Origin: Macrobrachium rosenbergii
Lineage: Eukaryota; Arthropoda; Malacostraca; Decapoda; Palaemonidae
Assembly: GCF_040412425.1 (NCBI RefSeq)
Contig: NC_089788.1
Coordinates: 70,797,720-70,861,719, forward strand
Direction of reading: 5' to 3'
Length of the DNA stretch: 64,000 nt
Shown: positions 37,001 to 52,000 of the stretch, piece after piece
Layout of the letters: every line of letters begins with the position of its first letter
Numbering within the stretch: position 1 is the first letter of the stretch
Position numbers and translations under genes: made by a program
Notes under the pieces: model-generated
Seen by the model: only the letters and a program-made list of their open reading frames with translations
Databases searched by the model: none
Told to the model about the DNA's origin: nothing

Positions 37001-40000
37001 CTACATTTTGAGAAAGCGATACAAACCTGAGTATCCAGAGCAACATCACCAAGTAGATATGACCTCAGACCCAAAACATGTGACACAGCTGCACACCAGT
37101 GCCTCACTAACAACTTCAACCATATTCGTGTATGACCTTGTTCTAATAACGCTGGGAGAATAACTTGCAATAGCAACAGCTCCAATGACAACTCACTCAC
37201 TGGAGTATCACTGAAATGAGAAGATAATCACACTGACATTTGCTTTCATCAAATACTACTATTCAAACTATAGTTTTCATATGTAAAATGTGGTTTCCAT
37301 CTGCCAAATTTTCACACATCCATTCATATAAAAATTATCATGCCAATAACTACTAAAAATGGTAAAATTATAAAAACTCAAAACACAAACCAACCTTGAA
37401 AGAGTTATATGGTATGGTAAGAAGGAAGGCCACAGCCCATGGATTATTTTAATGGGTAACCACAACATAAGAAGGACAGTAGACCCAAATATTACCATGG
37501 ATGCTAGAAATCTTCTCGTGTGGCGAACAATGGGTAAGTGTATCATCTGTAAAGACAATTATTTACCATTAATAATAAAATACAACCTTTTCCATTTGAC
37601 AGCAGAACAGTTAATCTTTAAATCAAACTAAGTAAGTTACTATTGCACTGCTCTTCATGGCCAATGGTAAAGCAATAACATACTGTGCTATGTTATGTAG
37701 AAAGCAGAAAAGACATAACGAACACAAGTGGAGGAGAATGTTGACACCTCTTTAAACCTGAGGTTTTAATGCATTTCTTGGACCCAAGTATAGGTCTACA
37801 TGCAAGAATGAATTATTTCACTTTAATTTTCTCTATACACTGCATTTTGTATACAGCACTCAATAAATGTAATATTTCTACTTCATCTACAGTTATTCGC
37901 TTAAGTACTGTAAAGACATTTGTGCACTCAAAGTGATGGAAAATAGTCAGAGAGTTTTACATATTCAACTAATATTTTTAACAAAACTGAGTTTTTTATT
38001 TTCTTCATATCATAGGAGGTATCGATGCCCTCAAATAAATAAAGAACATTACCAGAGAGTTTTAGTTTCCAGATAAAATTTTAATATGGTCCCTAATACA
38101 TCTCTCTGAGCATAAGAATAGCTTAACCCCTTGTGGACAGGTAACATACATATATTTATTCAAGACTTCAGGCCAGACAATTTGAACGAATTTTGCGGGA
38201 AATGTGCTCAGATCATTTCCGTGGGCCATAAATGAATCATGGCAACTCTTGCCCCAACTCTAATAGCTAGCTGGTACAGCAGAGAAGGATCAGTTTGCCT
38301 TGCGATGTTGTAGGGGAATGTTATCCAAAACTCCCATCCAATGAAGTCGTAAATATTTTACAAAATAAATATACTCAGAATTTGTTACTGCTTTTAGTTC
38401 TTATCTATTATGATACTGTGTAAGCTGTAATTATAATTTCACAAAAATAAAAAAAATATTAGAAAAAACACTTATAACTTGGTAAAATTAGCATATTTTG
38501 ACAACTGTCTTTTGGAAAAGAGGTCCAGCACCAGGTTGGGAATATTCACTTTCAACTTCCCCTGGAAGGTACAAAAAATATTTAACATTTTTTTCTTATA
38601 TCATGTGCACATGTATATCTTCCTCTTTCCATTGATGAGTTTTTTTTTTTAATTGGCCACCCTTAAATTTAGCCCGGTCTAGGGGTGCACATAACACAGT
38701 ATATTTAGCCCAGACTGTGAGGGTTAATCTACTTTACTAACAAAGTAATTTTAAGGAATCATTAAATAATAGCATTCTATATCAAGTGAAACACTGCTCC
38801 CTCTTTCAAGTCTCATTTGTTTTAAAATGAAGTTGTTAATATCTTTTTTTAATTCTCTTAGGTAGCCAAAAAGACCTTTTTTTCAGAACGTGGTAGGATA
38901 GCAAGGAAAAGTTTGGGGCAGATCCCCTGTTTCTACAGTAACAGAAGTTCGGAAGGTTCATGATGGGAAAATGGGAATGAAAGCACAATATACTTAAAAT
39001 GCTGCATTGAAATATCTATTGAAGCAAACAACTTTAACACTTGAGCAAAGGTTCTCAATATAGCAGCATCAACTTTAACACTTGAGCAAAGGTTCTCAAT
39101 ATAGCAGCAAAATCATTAAACATCTGCAAAAAAGAATTAAGACAACTAAAAGGGTGCAGCATATCCTCAAGTACTACACTGATAACCTATCAAAGGTGTG
39201 ACTTTATCCATTTGAAGACCTTAACGCAATCTTCTACACCCTGCCTCTTACTGTTGCCTAGTTGAAAAAGTTAACAGTAAGCAAAATAAATGTAAAAATG
39301 ATGTGAGTTACAAAGAATACATGAGGAGACTTTGATAACTACACACTGATCAAGAGCAAGATATACTAGACACTGAGAATTGGTAATTAACAGTAAATAA
39401 CAGAAATGCAAAAATAATGTGAATTATGAAGAATACTTGAACAGTCCTTGATAATTAACAACCCAAGGACTTAAGAGCAAGATATACTAGAAACAGAGAA
39501 ATGTGCAATTAACATTAAGTGATACAAAGGCAAAAACATTGAGAGTTATGAAGAATACAAGAGCAGTCTTTGATAATTAACTCAACATTGGTTTAAGAGC
39601 AAGATACACTAGAAACAGTGAATGTGCAATTACTTGCACATAGTTACTGGTGAACTTAAAAGCTTGAAAAGATGTAAAGTATTCATATTTCAACACTTTC
39701 TTTTACAATCTTTGCATTCTAATAAAGAAAGGACATAAAAGGAAGAAGTATGAATCTTGTTTAAGAAAATAAACTTAGGAGCACTTAACAAAGCTGTTGC
39801 CAGCTCACTAAACATGAGGACAGATGGTTGGATACCTAGGGGGTCCAAGTGACATTAGTGTTGGAAAGTATGGGGATCATTGCAGACTACAACATGGGCA
39901 TTTACACTACTGATGGGGCTATTATGAACTGGGATATTAAAAATTAACATCAAGAACATTTAAGAACACTTAAAACAAGAAATTTAACTTACTTCTTGTA

Positions 40001-43000
40001 CTGGATTGAAATCTGGATCATTGAGGTTTCTAAGGAACCACAGTACCCCTGGACGCAAAACTTCTCGAAGGAGAAGGATGAAAGAGGCAAAGTAAAATAC
40101 ATATACCATTCCCACCAGCCAATGAATGAACATGGATGTCCCTGGAGCCATCTTGAAGCTTGATTCTCGATCCTATTAAAAAAAGAAATTGACATTTGTA
40201 AGTTAAACTGACCATAAAAAATACATTACATAAATACTTATAAAGTAAATGCCTGACACCTTGCCTTAGTATATACGACTATGGTGTATATTTTGAGCCA
40301 TTTTTGGGGGGAGAAAAAAGGGGGATCTTGTTTGGGAAATAATTCTGTAGCTAAGCCAAATTGTTAAAAGATTAAGAAAGCCAAGATCACCACTAATACA
40401 AACTTAATCAAATTTGTTGCAAGATAAATTTGCTCCCCACATATTGATTACTTTTAACTTATCCTTTTTTTTGAGTCTGTATTAAATAACCAGATAAAAT
40501 AAATGTGTTGGTAGTAAAAGAAAAAAAAAATTTTTTTTAACATGAAACATTTTTTATAAAACCTATCAATCCCACCGAGACCTTATCTGTGAGCTCTACA
40601 TAACCAATGAATTTCATATGAAAATTCAAGATTTTTAATGCAACATTTTTTCTCCCAACCAAATTATTAACCATAAATAGGCCGCAAATTTGGGCTCTCA
40701 CTGATTGGTTTGACGATTTGGTTCAAAAGAAATTTCACACTACTGTATACAAATGCATTTCTTACCTTAAGAGTTGCATCAAAAAGTGATAATGAGCAGA
40801 TGTCAAGCCACCACCCTCCTATTAAAGGGAACACTCCAATTTCTACCACACTCAACAGAGCCACTTTCACTACCACATAGCATAAGCCTAAAACACGTTT
40901 AGACCTGTAGAGAAAGAAAATAAAATTATTTATAATCATATTACTATGTCTTATAAAACATAAGTTTTACTCCGTCACAACCCCCTCAATCATATTATCC
41001 TGATATTCACAGGGTCAGTGTCCCCAGGCACACGTCTTTCATCACCTAGCCAGAGCATCATTCACATGTAAGCTGTTTGACTTCACCAATATTGAAAAGG
41101 TGTTTGACATTTGAAAAGATAGTCAGACAAATAATTAAATGGGCATTGCGGAAGCAGCGGGTACAAGAAGCTCATTAAATTAGTGATCTTAATTTACAAT
41201 AACACTACATCTAGGGTACAACAGGAGTACCAAAAGAATCTGATAAACAGCATTGAGCCCTTTGCCATTTAAACTTCCACTTTGCTTACATGACTTGACT
41301 TAGAGCAGATAGGCCCATGTCAGTTCCTTCATCAGTCAAAATCCTTCCTAAACAGACTACTGAGGTACCCTCATTTCAGGACTTTCTCTTTGCATGAAAC
41401 TGCTTTCACACATGATGCATAAACCCTCTCAAAATTAAAAGATCAATGCTATTACTTGAAGTGGCTACAAAGGAGTGCCTTATGTAAACAAAGGAAGCTG
41501 AGGAATAGGTGGTGGAGATGTTTATAAGGCAGAAGAGTGGAATTGATGAGAAGGGAGTTGAAAACCCTTCTGCAACAGATGGGTACACCATACAAGTGAA
41601 AAGCACTTCTATTACCTTAGAGACACACTGGACTGTGAGGCATGAGTAGTAAGAGAGAGAGAGTAACTGCAGCAGAGAAGAGATGGACAGAAACAGCTAA
41701 ATTACTGGTAGTTAAAATGTCCAATTAGTAGAGCGAGCAGACTTTTGAAGTGTACATTAGGCCTGCACTACTCTACACAGCAGAAACTTGGACACTTACA
41801 AGGAAAATGGGAGGAAATTGCAGAGGTGTGCCACACAAACTTAAGATTCATGACTGGAGTGCAGTAGGAAGATCATACTGCAAATAAACTTGTGGAAAGA
41901 TGTGGTATCAAGAGACTGGAAAAAAAAGATTGAGATGCTGTGGACATATGATAAGACAGGATGAATAAAAATTATCTGTACAGCAGTAGACATGGTAGTG
42001 GCAGGACAGACTTGTAAGACGACCCAAGAGAACAGGTGGAGAGGTGTGCTATCAAGTCTGGAAAAAACACACTAAATCATGAAAATCATTTAGTCTGAAA
42101 AGCAATGCATAAGGAAGCAGCAGGGCAAAGACTTATAAGAAGACCCAACCTAAACCTTTTTGGAGTTCAACCAATAAGAGTGCAAGGCAGAGGAGTGGCA
42201 AGACCTAATCTTATGCACCTAATCCTAAAAATCGAAAACCGACGCAAAAAAATTTATTATGGTGATCTTCACTGTTCATGCATTTGGAGTACAGATCAAA
42301 GCTCTACTGGAATCTCCCAAGTTTGTGTGCTCACCAATCTTCAGTGTTCAGTCATCACCATTCTTTAATATTAACTTTCTGTCATTTTTCTTTTCATTGC
42401 TAATCATGCTTTTTTCAACGCCTTTTAACTTTTTCTTTTTGAAAGACTACCAAGCAAAGGCCACAAAAACTTCTGCTTTTCCTTCGTCTCCTGGGACATC
42501 TTAGAGCAGATACAGCATGAACAGGCAAAGTGAAGACTGAAGCAGGATCAGTGGCAATGGCAGGAAACAATGTTGTGCTGGCAACAACACTGTCCAAAAA
42601 GAGTTCATTAACCAGTGACTGGTCCAAGCATTTCCTCCTCAAACCAGCCAAGGTGAGACCTAGCAGACACCACCCCAGAAAGAGCAGCAGGGGTAAGGCA
42701 AGCACAAAACTTGGAAGAGAGGGTGACAACAGTGGCGTGTTGCCATGGGAAGATGCTCAATGAACCTTGTTTGCATTCCTCATCCTTGACCTGTATAACT
42801 TCACTGGTCAAGTAACCAATAAACATACTTGATGTAGTTCAGACACTGTACATTCTTGACTTCTACCAGCTATACACAAGAAACGAGGATCAACTGTCAC
42901 AGACATAAGCCCAGCACACACTGCATCCAAGACATTTTCCCTGACCATTCTTTCTAGAGGAAGAATTTGCAGGCATCATCATTCTAACCACAGTTATAAT

Positions 43001-46000
43001 ACACACAATCTACAAACAAGTCATTAAGAATTCAAACAAGGAAACACAGGTAGTCCCCAGTTATTGGCAATCCGGTTTTACGGCACTTGTCTAGCGACGA
43101 CGATAACTGGATTTTTGGCGCCGCTATGCGCCGATCCCCAGTTATTGGCGCCAATCCCCAATTATACAGTATACAGGATTTATATGTTACTTATTGCTGC
43201 ATACATACAATACCTAGTTAAACTCACTGTCTGACTTGAAAAAACATGAAGTTAAGAATTGTCTCATATTTAAGACGTGTGCCTCATAAGTTTCTTAGCT
43301 TTCACGTCTTTCACACTTAGAGGGGACTACTGTATCAACAGTGGAAAAATATAAATACTGTCCTAACTTAATTCAACATATAAATTTGCAGTAACCTTAA
43401 CATGTGCACATAACCACCTTCCATATATCTTAAAGAAAAACCATGCACTGTAGATTGTACCTTCAAATGAAATCAAAAGAACGTGCATTTATATTTATCA
43501 ATCAAAAATATCGAATTAAGGCAAACTTTTGACTATCGAATTAAGGCAAACTTTGACCAGAAAACCACAAAAGTGCTCATGTTAACTATTAATCCTAATT
43601 TAATAAAATGTAATGCTCTGAGTCATACATACCTATTTAATCTGATTATTGCTGCTAGTGTATGTAACAAGACCAAGCATAACCCAACGACACAATAACC
43701 ACAGAGCGCAGTTAACAGGCCTTCAAAATGTGATGCTGATACCCAACCTTTCAGTTTAAATCCAACTATAGTGAAGTGACCAATATGGTATGGACAAAAG
43801 GCTGTGAAAAAACAAATTAGGACAATTATTTATACTGATAAAAATAATTATACACAAACACTGTACTTTGTCAAGTCACTATAATTTGTATCCACTGAGT
43901 TCTAAGCAACAAAAATTTATTCTAAGCAACAAAAATTTACTCTTTCCATGTAGATTTATCACTTCCCTGAAATGCATTACTTTGGTAACAAACATGTCAC
44001 TTGGATTAATCATCACCTGTTCATCAGGACTGGTTATGCTTCCCAGCATTATAAAAAACATCTCCAATTAATATTACACCAAATCTTCTGCCATCAGCAT
44101 TTCTGGCTTAACATACCCCACTTGACTTGGATATAAAAACCTCTTGGAAAAACTGAATGGACAAGTCCTGTCTGTTAAATTCATAATAAAAACAGAAGAA
44201 TAAAATTGCTTGACCTTCTTAGACATTGTTATTGGATGTCAACATTTTCTGTGTAAACTTCCTATATATATACATAAAAGCAACTAATAACTGATGTCCA
44301 TTATTTTTCACACATCATATCAATATGAAATCTCTATTCTCTTCAGTACTCCTGTGCCCATTACATGTTAACAGTCCCCAATTCCTGGATAATGAACTAC
44401 AGAAAATTGGAAAAACAGGTGAGGTTTTATGTTATCCCACTCACATGGATACTTATTACAATAAAGCTGTGAACAAATTTTATGCTAGTGACAAGATGAA
44501 AGAATTATCTAAGAACACTATTTGGTTATATTGTTTCATTTGCTTTGAATCAATCAAATCACTGCTGATGATATTAAAAATGAAATCAATCTTTCATATA
44601 ACATCCTTACAGAAGCTGTCCCCACCAGAGTAGTAACACTATTTATAAAATAACTGTATATATTATCATGCATTTTATCTGGGTCAGACATGTAAGGTGT
44701 ATTTTGGAAATCAACATAAATATTCAGTTAAAACTGGCCAAAAGAATACTACTGACTGATCCCAATGAAGTATGTTAATACTACTGACTGATCCCGCTGA
44801 AGTATGTTAATAAGATACAAAAATATTGTATCCAGAAATCTGCTTGAATCTGCAAGAATACAACAAAGGAAAATAATTTAAGCCCAGGTCTATTCACTCT
44901 TGACCTTATTCTACACAAGATGTTTAAATGTTTTATCCAATTACCCAAGTTAATCCTACACAGCTGCTCCTAACATATAGGGGTAAATTCAAATAAAATA
45001 ACCTTTGAATGTTTTGAAACAGCTGTATACCCCTTTAATCTTCATTGCTGTTTGTGAAATAAAGTCTTCCTTGTAATCCTTAGTCAAAGTGTTAATGCTA
45101 AAATCACAAAAAACACAGTTCCTTAGAACTAAGTCAACTTACCAAATACAAGAATAAACATTGTGTTTAAAGAAACAACCCAAAAGACATGTTCAAGAAA
45201 CACAAGTGAGCCATCTAGTCCTAGGAGTCGCTCCCAAGTGAGCTCTTCTGCAGCCCTATCCCACTCTATAGGATTCCAATTCATATCATCAGCTGCTGCT
45301 CCTGGATCCATATTATTATTTCCAGGAACTCCTTCATGTAAAATCTCCCCATCTCCACCTAAAAAATTCAGTTAAATCCTTACCAAAAATTATAATCACT
45401 AGTATATACTCAGTATTTTTATTACACAAAAATTTCAATTTCAAAATATTCATATTACAAATCCTTATTATTTAAAATTATACCCCAGGGATCTTAACTG
45501 TCACACTAACCACAAAACGCAAAATAACTTGTCAACAGAAGTCTCCATTGTAAAGAGTGATGCCCACCCATATCAACTTCCACAACATTACAGCACATAC
45601 ATTTTTCACAATATCTCAATAACTCAACTAACATTTTCATATAATAATTCTTAATGTGGTTGATCATATTCAAAGGAAATAAAAAAAAAAATATTCAAAC
45701 CTTCAGCTATATTTTGATTAGCTGGAACAGCTGCTAGTACTTGATTAGGCTGGTCTTGTCCACCTTCAGGATTTGGAGCTTCTAATGGAGGAGGGGCTGC
45801 ATTATCATTGACAGGGTGTGCTGCAACATCCCCATTCACTTGATTAACCACACCGAAGTTCCCATGACCTTCATGCTGAGAAACAAACAGAAATCAAACA
45901 TGATGCAGTACATTCCAGTTAGGACAAGATTTGAGAAAATCTGAAAATGAAAGCTAACAACCTCTGATGTTGCAATAAAAAATGTTTTCTCTCAGAATAA

Positions 46001-49000
46001 ATGCAAGTGTTATTAGCAATATCATCAAACAGCCTTGTATATATACTTTAAGAATGTATACAGTGGAACCCCGGTCTCCGACCGTACCGAAACTCGACAA
46101 AATCGGATTCCGACACGAAATGCCGAGTAAACTTTGCGCGGTTCCCGAACAACAAACCGGAATCCGACCCGACGCGATCCGACCGTTGTGAAACATATGA
46201 TGTTTGTAAACAAAAGTGTTTGATAACGCCGCGCTAGTTGGCGTTGTTGGTGGCGTTCTTCCCACGCACATTTAAAAGCACTTACAGTAGACTCTGAATG
46301 GAATTTACCATAAATTAATACAATCCTGAACGTACACAATGTTTATGTAATTACAGTAGTACCGCGATACGCCACCAGGATGGCGCTCTGGTTTGTTTAC
46401 ATTCGCGCTTGCCACAAGCTGCCCGATGCCGGCGTAACTTGAGGCGTTTTCTTAATTTTATAACAGACTCTACAGTACATTCGGCTTATTTTAATATTGT
46501 TTTATTAATTTAATGTAATGACCAGGCTTGTTTTTCATTGTATTTATCATTAACAACAGTTTTTGTGCGTACCCGTTACAGTACATTCTGGAGTGCATAT
46601 GGGCTGCCTAGCCTAGCCTGCAGCGCTCAGTCTACCACTGGTAGGCCAATTTTTTTGATACAGTATGCATTTAAAACTGTAAGAAGACTTCTAATAAGGT
46701 AAGTTATTTAACTCTGAACTTATTTAATTGTAATGTGTGTAGTGTTTTGTATAAAAAGACAAGGTTGGAGTAGTGACTGGTGGTCAGGAATGGATTAATC
46801 CATTTTCAGTTATTTCTTATGGTCGAAATTAATTCGGAATTCGACAAAATCGAATCTCGACATTCCTTCTAGAACGGATTAGCGTCGGAAACCGAGGTAC
46901 CACTGTACATACATTTATGTACATTATGTGTGATGAACTGTATACTGTAATGTGTACTTATTTGAGATTGGCTACGCTAATTATACCCCACTCCCCATAA
47001 AGATTTCATCTGATGTACTAATGCTCTTTACAATAAATACTTTAAAGTTTAAACCTTATGTAGTTACATACTACAGCCAAAGAAAAATTAACATTAGTAA
47101 ATTTACTTTCTTGATATGCTGAAGCTCTGTATTAATCATAATTTTATTTAGATATACAGTACAGACAAAAATAAAAATTCCAATGGGGGCAAATCAGTGC
47201 TAATATTGATCACTTTCAAGAATTAAAATTTTAACTGAATGAATGGATGACATAGATATAGTCTTTCAGATTTATAGATATGTTATCTTTTAATAACAGG
47301 TATATCCTGCTTTATGTTGGATCTTTATATGCTAGAGTACTTTAGGTTTCTATAAGAGACTTTCATAAAATGTTCATTTCGGCACACTGATATTAAATTA
47401 TAAGTTTTACAGATATGTATTTTTCCTAGATAATACAAATTAGGGCCTTTTTGTAGGAGTATTCCCAATGCAAGCTAGAAATGGTTGTTGAAGTTTATAA
47501 TAAGATGGCAAGCAGGTGAGTGGCAGGGTACCACTAACATATCTATAGGTAACCTGGTCCTTTTTTCTTTGGCAGACAGGGACGATGGGACTGGCTGAGA
47601 TAGGTTTATGATAAAAGGCTCTGTGATTCATTCTTACAAGAATACAAACCACAGGCTTTTATGTTGGAAAATTACTTCTAAGGTGAGAGGAGTGTCTAAA
47701 GAACTGTCTGACACTGATCTGAAAACTGAGGAACATGTGAGGTTGTGAACCTCTGTCATGTCATAGAAGTCTTCACTTATAGCAAAAGTCTGGATAGCCA
47801 GTCAAAACCAACCTGAAATTGTCACATACCCAGTCATGTAAATGGAAAGGGAGGGATGACTCCTGCAACCTCCTATCCAGTCTGACTAAAGGAAGCAAAG
47901 GCTGATTGGGCCCTGCCCCAGAGTTTAATTCATCATGTTGGAATCAAACTCTCAGGAAAGATCCAGGGAAACGTTGCCAGATCCAGGTCTTACAACAGAT
48001 GCTTGTTATGTAGCTTCCTGCTTCTGCAGTCCAGCAGTCTGGAGAGGTGCAAGGGAGGGATCTAAGGTGTCCATTTACCAGCCTAAGCCTAATCATTCAC
48101 CTCAGGCCAGATCCAAACTTTTCTGCAATGAGATCAGAAAACTACGACTGAGCAACCACCGAAGGCCAGGCAAGGAATCAAGTGGCCTACAGGCATTCTC
48201 TTGTGGAAAGGGGTAGGAAGCTTGTCAGTCAAGACCTTAAAAAAAAAAATGAAGTTTACCTGGGCAGGGTTAAGCTTAACATAAACTGTATGGTCTAAAA
48301 TGAGCTGAGATCATGTCTTTCCCTCGCAAAAAACTGGAAATTCTGTTCAAAGAACACAAGGTTGGAAGGGAAGTTGGCCAGAGCTCAAGTAGGAAGCAAT
48401 ATGAATACCGAGACCTGACACTGTCCCAGGGAAGAAACAAGAAGCATGTAATTCCAGTCATTCCATTAGGACCTTCTCTGCATGAGGACTGAGAACCCCA
48501 TCAAACCTCAAAGAGAGATGTGTGGCAGTTGTATGGCAGAGTGAATGAAATCAAGACTTAACCCCTATCCCTGAAGTCAAGTTACACCAGCAAATAGATG
48601 AGACAAAGCTCATGCAAAATCTTTAGATTAAGGGGAGAAATCTTTTATTTCTTCAACAGGACAAATGAAAGAAAATGCTCCATTGGCTATGGAGGAGAAA
48701 GTCTACCTGGAAGGCCAAACCTGTCACAAGGGAGCCCATACACCAATGCAATTCAAGTTGACACAGAGGAAGAGAAAGTCAAAGCTTCCCTCCCCAAAAA
48801 AAGAAATCATTGCCACTAAATACCTGATGAATATCAAGTTCCCTGGGTCCTGGGTCCTTTGGTGGGAAGCCAAGGCATCATGAGATGTAGGAATACTCCT
48901 ACATAAAAAGTTCTGGTTTTTGGTTTCTTAAAAATTTAACAACTAGATAGACTAAACATGTTGAAGGTTCTAACAAAATTTCTTTCAAAGATTCGTTTCC

Positions 49001-52000
49001 AATACTTAATACACACTGATGGTTTAATGTTGGGCAGTCAGTAAAACTATGTTTCATTCTGTGCACTGATCTGCATTCTACATAATCAGGATTGGGTCAT
49101 AAGAGTTATTCATAAAATACCCAAGAGCCTTATGAGTGTGACAAATCCAAAGATATGCACCTCTTTTTGAAATAAAATCCTGCAATTCAACAGTTGGGTT
49201 TATTGACAAATTCCCTACCCCACAATGCCACTTACTAAAGACAACGGACTTAAGAGTAGAAACACAATATCACTGACAGAACCAAGTATATTTGATCTAG
49301 TTATAATGGCTGCAGCTTGGCGGCTTAACTAGCATCCTCATTCCCTTTGACGCTTATATGAGCACTGACCTAACAAATATGATATTTTAATGATAAAATA
49401 AAGTTTGTTCATACTTACCTGGCAGATATATATATAGCTGTATTCTCCGAAGTCCGACAGAATTCCAAAAACTGCGGCACACGCAGTGGGGCCAGGTGGT
49501 TAGTACCCATTCCCGCCGCTGGGAGGCGGTATCAGGAACCATTCCCATTTTCTATTCAGATTTTCTAGTGCCACTGTCTCCTGAGGGGGGAGGAGGGTGG
49601 GCACTATGATTATATATATATCTGCCAGGTAAGTATGAACAAACTTTATTTTATCATTAAAATATCATTTTGTTCATGCAACTTACCTGTCAGATATATA
49701 TATAGCTGAATCCACCATTGGAGGTGGGAAGAGACAGAATAGGATTTAGGAAACAAAATATGTAGGCGATTGACGCCTTGGTTCCTTACTTGTTAGCATA
49801 GCTGACTTCGTGATTACTGTCACCCAAGCCTGCTTCTGCTTTACTACAGTCTCCAGCAAGGTAGTGACCTATATAGCCGGTGAGTTCTAGATGATCTGTC
49901 CACGGGGCATGACCACAATGGGACTAGATCATAAGACCATACTGTGAGAGCAAAAGGAGCAACGACCAACCACCTGACCGAGCATCAACAGGACCTGCCG
50001 AAGGGCGCCAGAACGGTGGGAAGCCCCGTAACCAACTTACAGCTTTTGACATGCCCTCTCCTGGTCCTGGGAGTCCGACAGAGGTCCAGGCCTATGTTAG
50101 CATAGCTGACTTCGTGATTACTGTCACCCAAGCCTGCTTCTGCTTTACTAGAGTCTCCAGCAAGGTAGTGACCTATATAGCTGGTGAGTTCTAGATGATC
50201 TGTCCACGGGGCGTGACCACAATGGGACTAGATCATAAGGCCATACTGTGAGGGCAAAAGGAGCAAAGACCAACCACCTGACCTAGAGCGTCAACAGGTC
50301 CTGCGAAGGGACGCCAGATCGGGGAAGCCCCGTAACCCTCTTACGGCTTTCGACATGCCCTCTCCCTGGTCCTGGGAGTCCGACAGAGGTCCAGGCCTAG
50401 AAGCGTTATGGGACCGATCTGACGTAAAAAAACAAAATCAAGATTAAAATATACTTCCTAACCTCTAAAGGATAGGATGAGTATCGCTCCCTGCCCGTAA
50501 CACTGTGTCTGCAGAAGCGACAACAGGTCCTGCCGAAGGGACACCAGATCGGTGGGAAGCCCCCGTAACCCTCCTGTGGCTTTCGACTTGCCCTCTCCCT
50601 GGTCCTGGGAGTCCAACAGAGGTCCAGGCCTAGAAGTGTTATGGGGCCGATCTGGAGTGCGGAAACGTATGGTCCTAGCGAATAGCAGTCTTCGTATGTC
50701 GTCTTCACGTCCCGCAAGTAATGTGAAGCGAACACCGAATTGCTTCGCCAGAAGGTGGTACCCAGAAGATCGCTAAGGGACATGTTCTTCTGGAAAGCCA
50801 CCGAGGTGCAATGGCTCTAACTTCGTGAGCCTTAACTTCAAAAGACTCAAGTCACTGTCTTGAACGTCGGAAAGTGCGTCTAAAATGGTGCTTCTAAAAA
50901 AGAACGCCAGTGCATTCTTAGAAAGAGGCAAATCCGGCCTCTTGACAGAGCACCACAGACTGTCCGAAGGACCTCGACTTTCCTGAGTCTTCTGCAAATA
51001 AAATTTGAGAGCCCTGACAGGACACGACTCTTTCTGGTTCTTGTCCGAGAATTTCCGTCATACCCTTAATCTCAAGGTCCTGGGCCAAGGGGTAGACGGG
51101 TTCGTTTTTAGCAAGAACATAGGGCTTAGAGAACATACTGCATTATGGCCTCTAAAACCTACATGATTATTGATAGCCTGAAGTTCACTAACTCTCTTCG
51201 CGTAGCCAGAGCAGTTAGGAAAATAACCTTCCTTGTCACATTCTTGAGACGCCAAGAAAGAGGCTCAAGGTATTTGACATAAAAATTTAGGACGACATCC
51301 AGGTTCCAGGGGGCGTCCTGGAATGAGGTACCTTGACAGTCTCAAAGGATCTCAAGAGATCGTGAAGATCCTTGTTGTCGGCTGATAGTCTGAATGCAGT
51401 TAGACTCAGAGCGGGGAAGTTTTGAGGTACCTTTCGAAATGGGGCTGCCTGAGCAGATCTACCAAGGGACGTCCCCATAACCTCCACAGCTCCTGACATA
51501 CTTCCTCGTGAAGGGTCCGCTCGGTCGGTAGAAGCTGACGCTGTCGACCGAGAAGGTCCGCGCGGATATTCTCCACTCCTGCAACGAACCTCGCAAGGAT
51601 CGTGATCCCCCGCGCATGGGCCCAAAGCAGGATTTCTTCGCCAGGCGAACAGGGACCGGGAACGAGTTCCTCCCTATTTCTTGAGGTATGCCAGGGCTGT
51701 GGAGTTGTCTGAATTTACTTGTACGACTTGGCCTGACACTTGGCTCTCGAAGGATTGAAGGGCCAGCAGGATCGCCCCTAATTCCTTTAGATTGATGTGC
51801 CAGGACACCTGTTCCCCTCTCCAGGTGCCTGACACTTTCTCCCCTCCTAGTGTTGCTCCCCATCCCTCCCTGGGAGCGTAGGAAAACAACACCAGGTCGG
51901 GGCTCTGAAGGCGTAGAGAAACCCCTTCTGCCAACCTTGAGGGGTCGAGCCACTACCTCAGGTGAATCTTGAAAACGGGAGAGATCTTCAGGGTCTCCTC

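Larger units (their letters stand above)
40905..43632. other. MARCHF6 intron 7
   Basis: Holds a LINE relic (41750-41970), a pogo-like MITE (43047-43332), a short tandem duplication near 43511-43552 and otherwise featureless DNA. Short frames at 42.1-42.8 kb on both strands have no recognisable domain. Confidence 0.6.

Noticed and set aside
42530..42763. Basic 77-codon plus-strand frame and its minus-strand partner
   Set aside because: Overlapping frames on both strands in intron 7, with no domain and no splice support.
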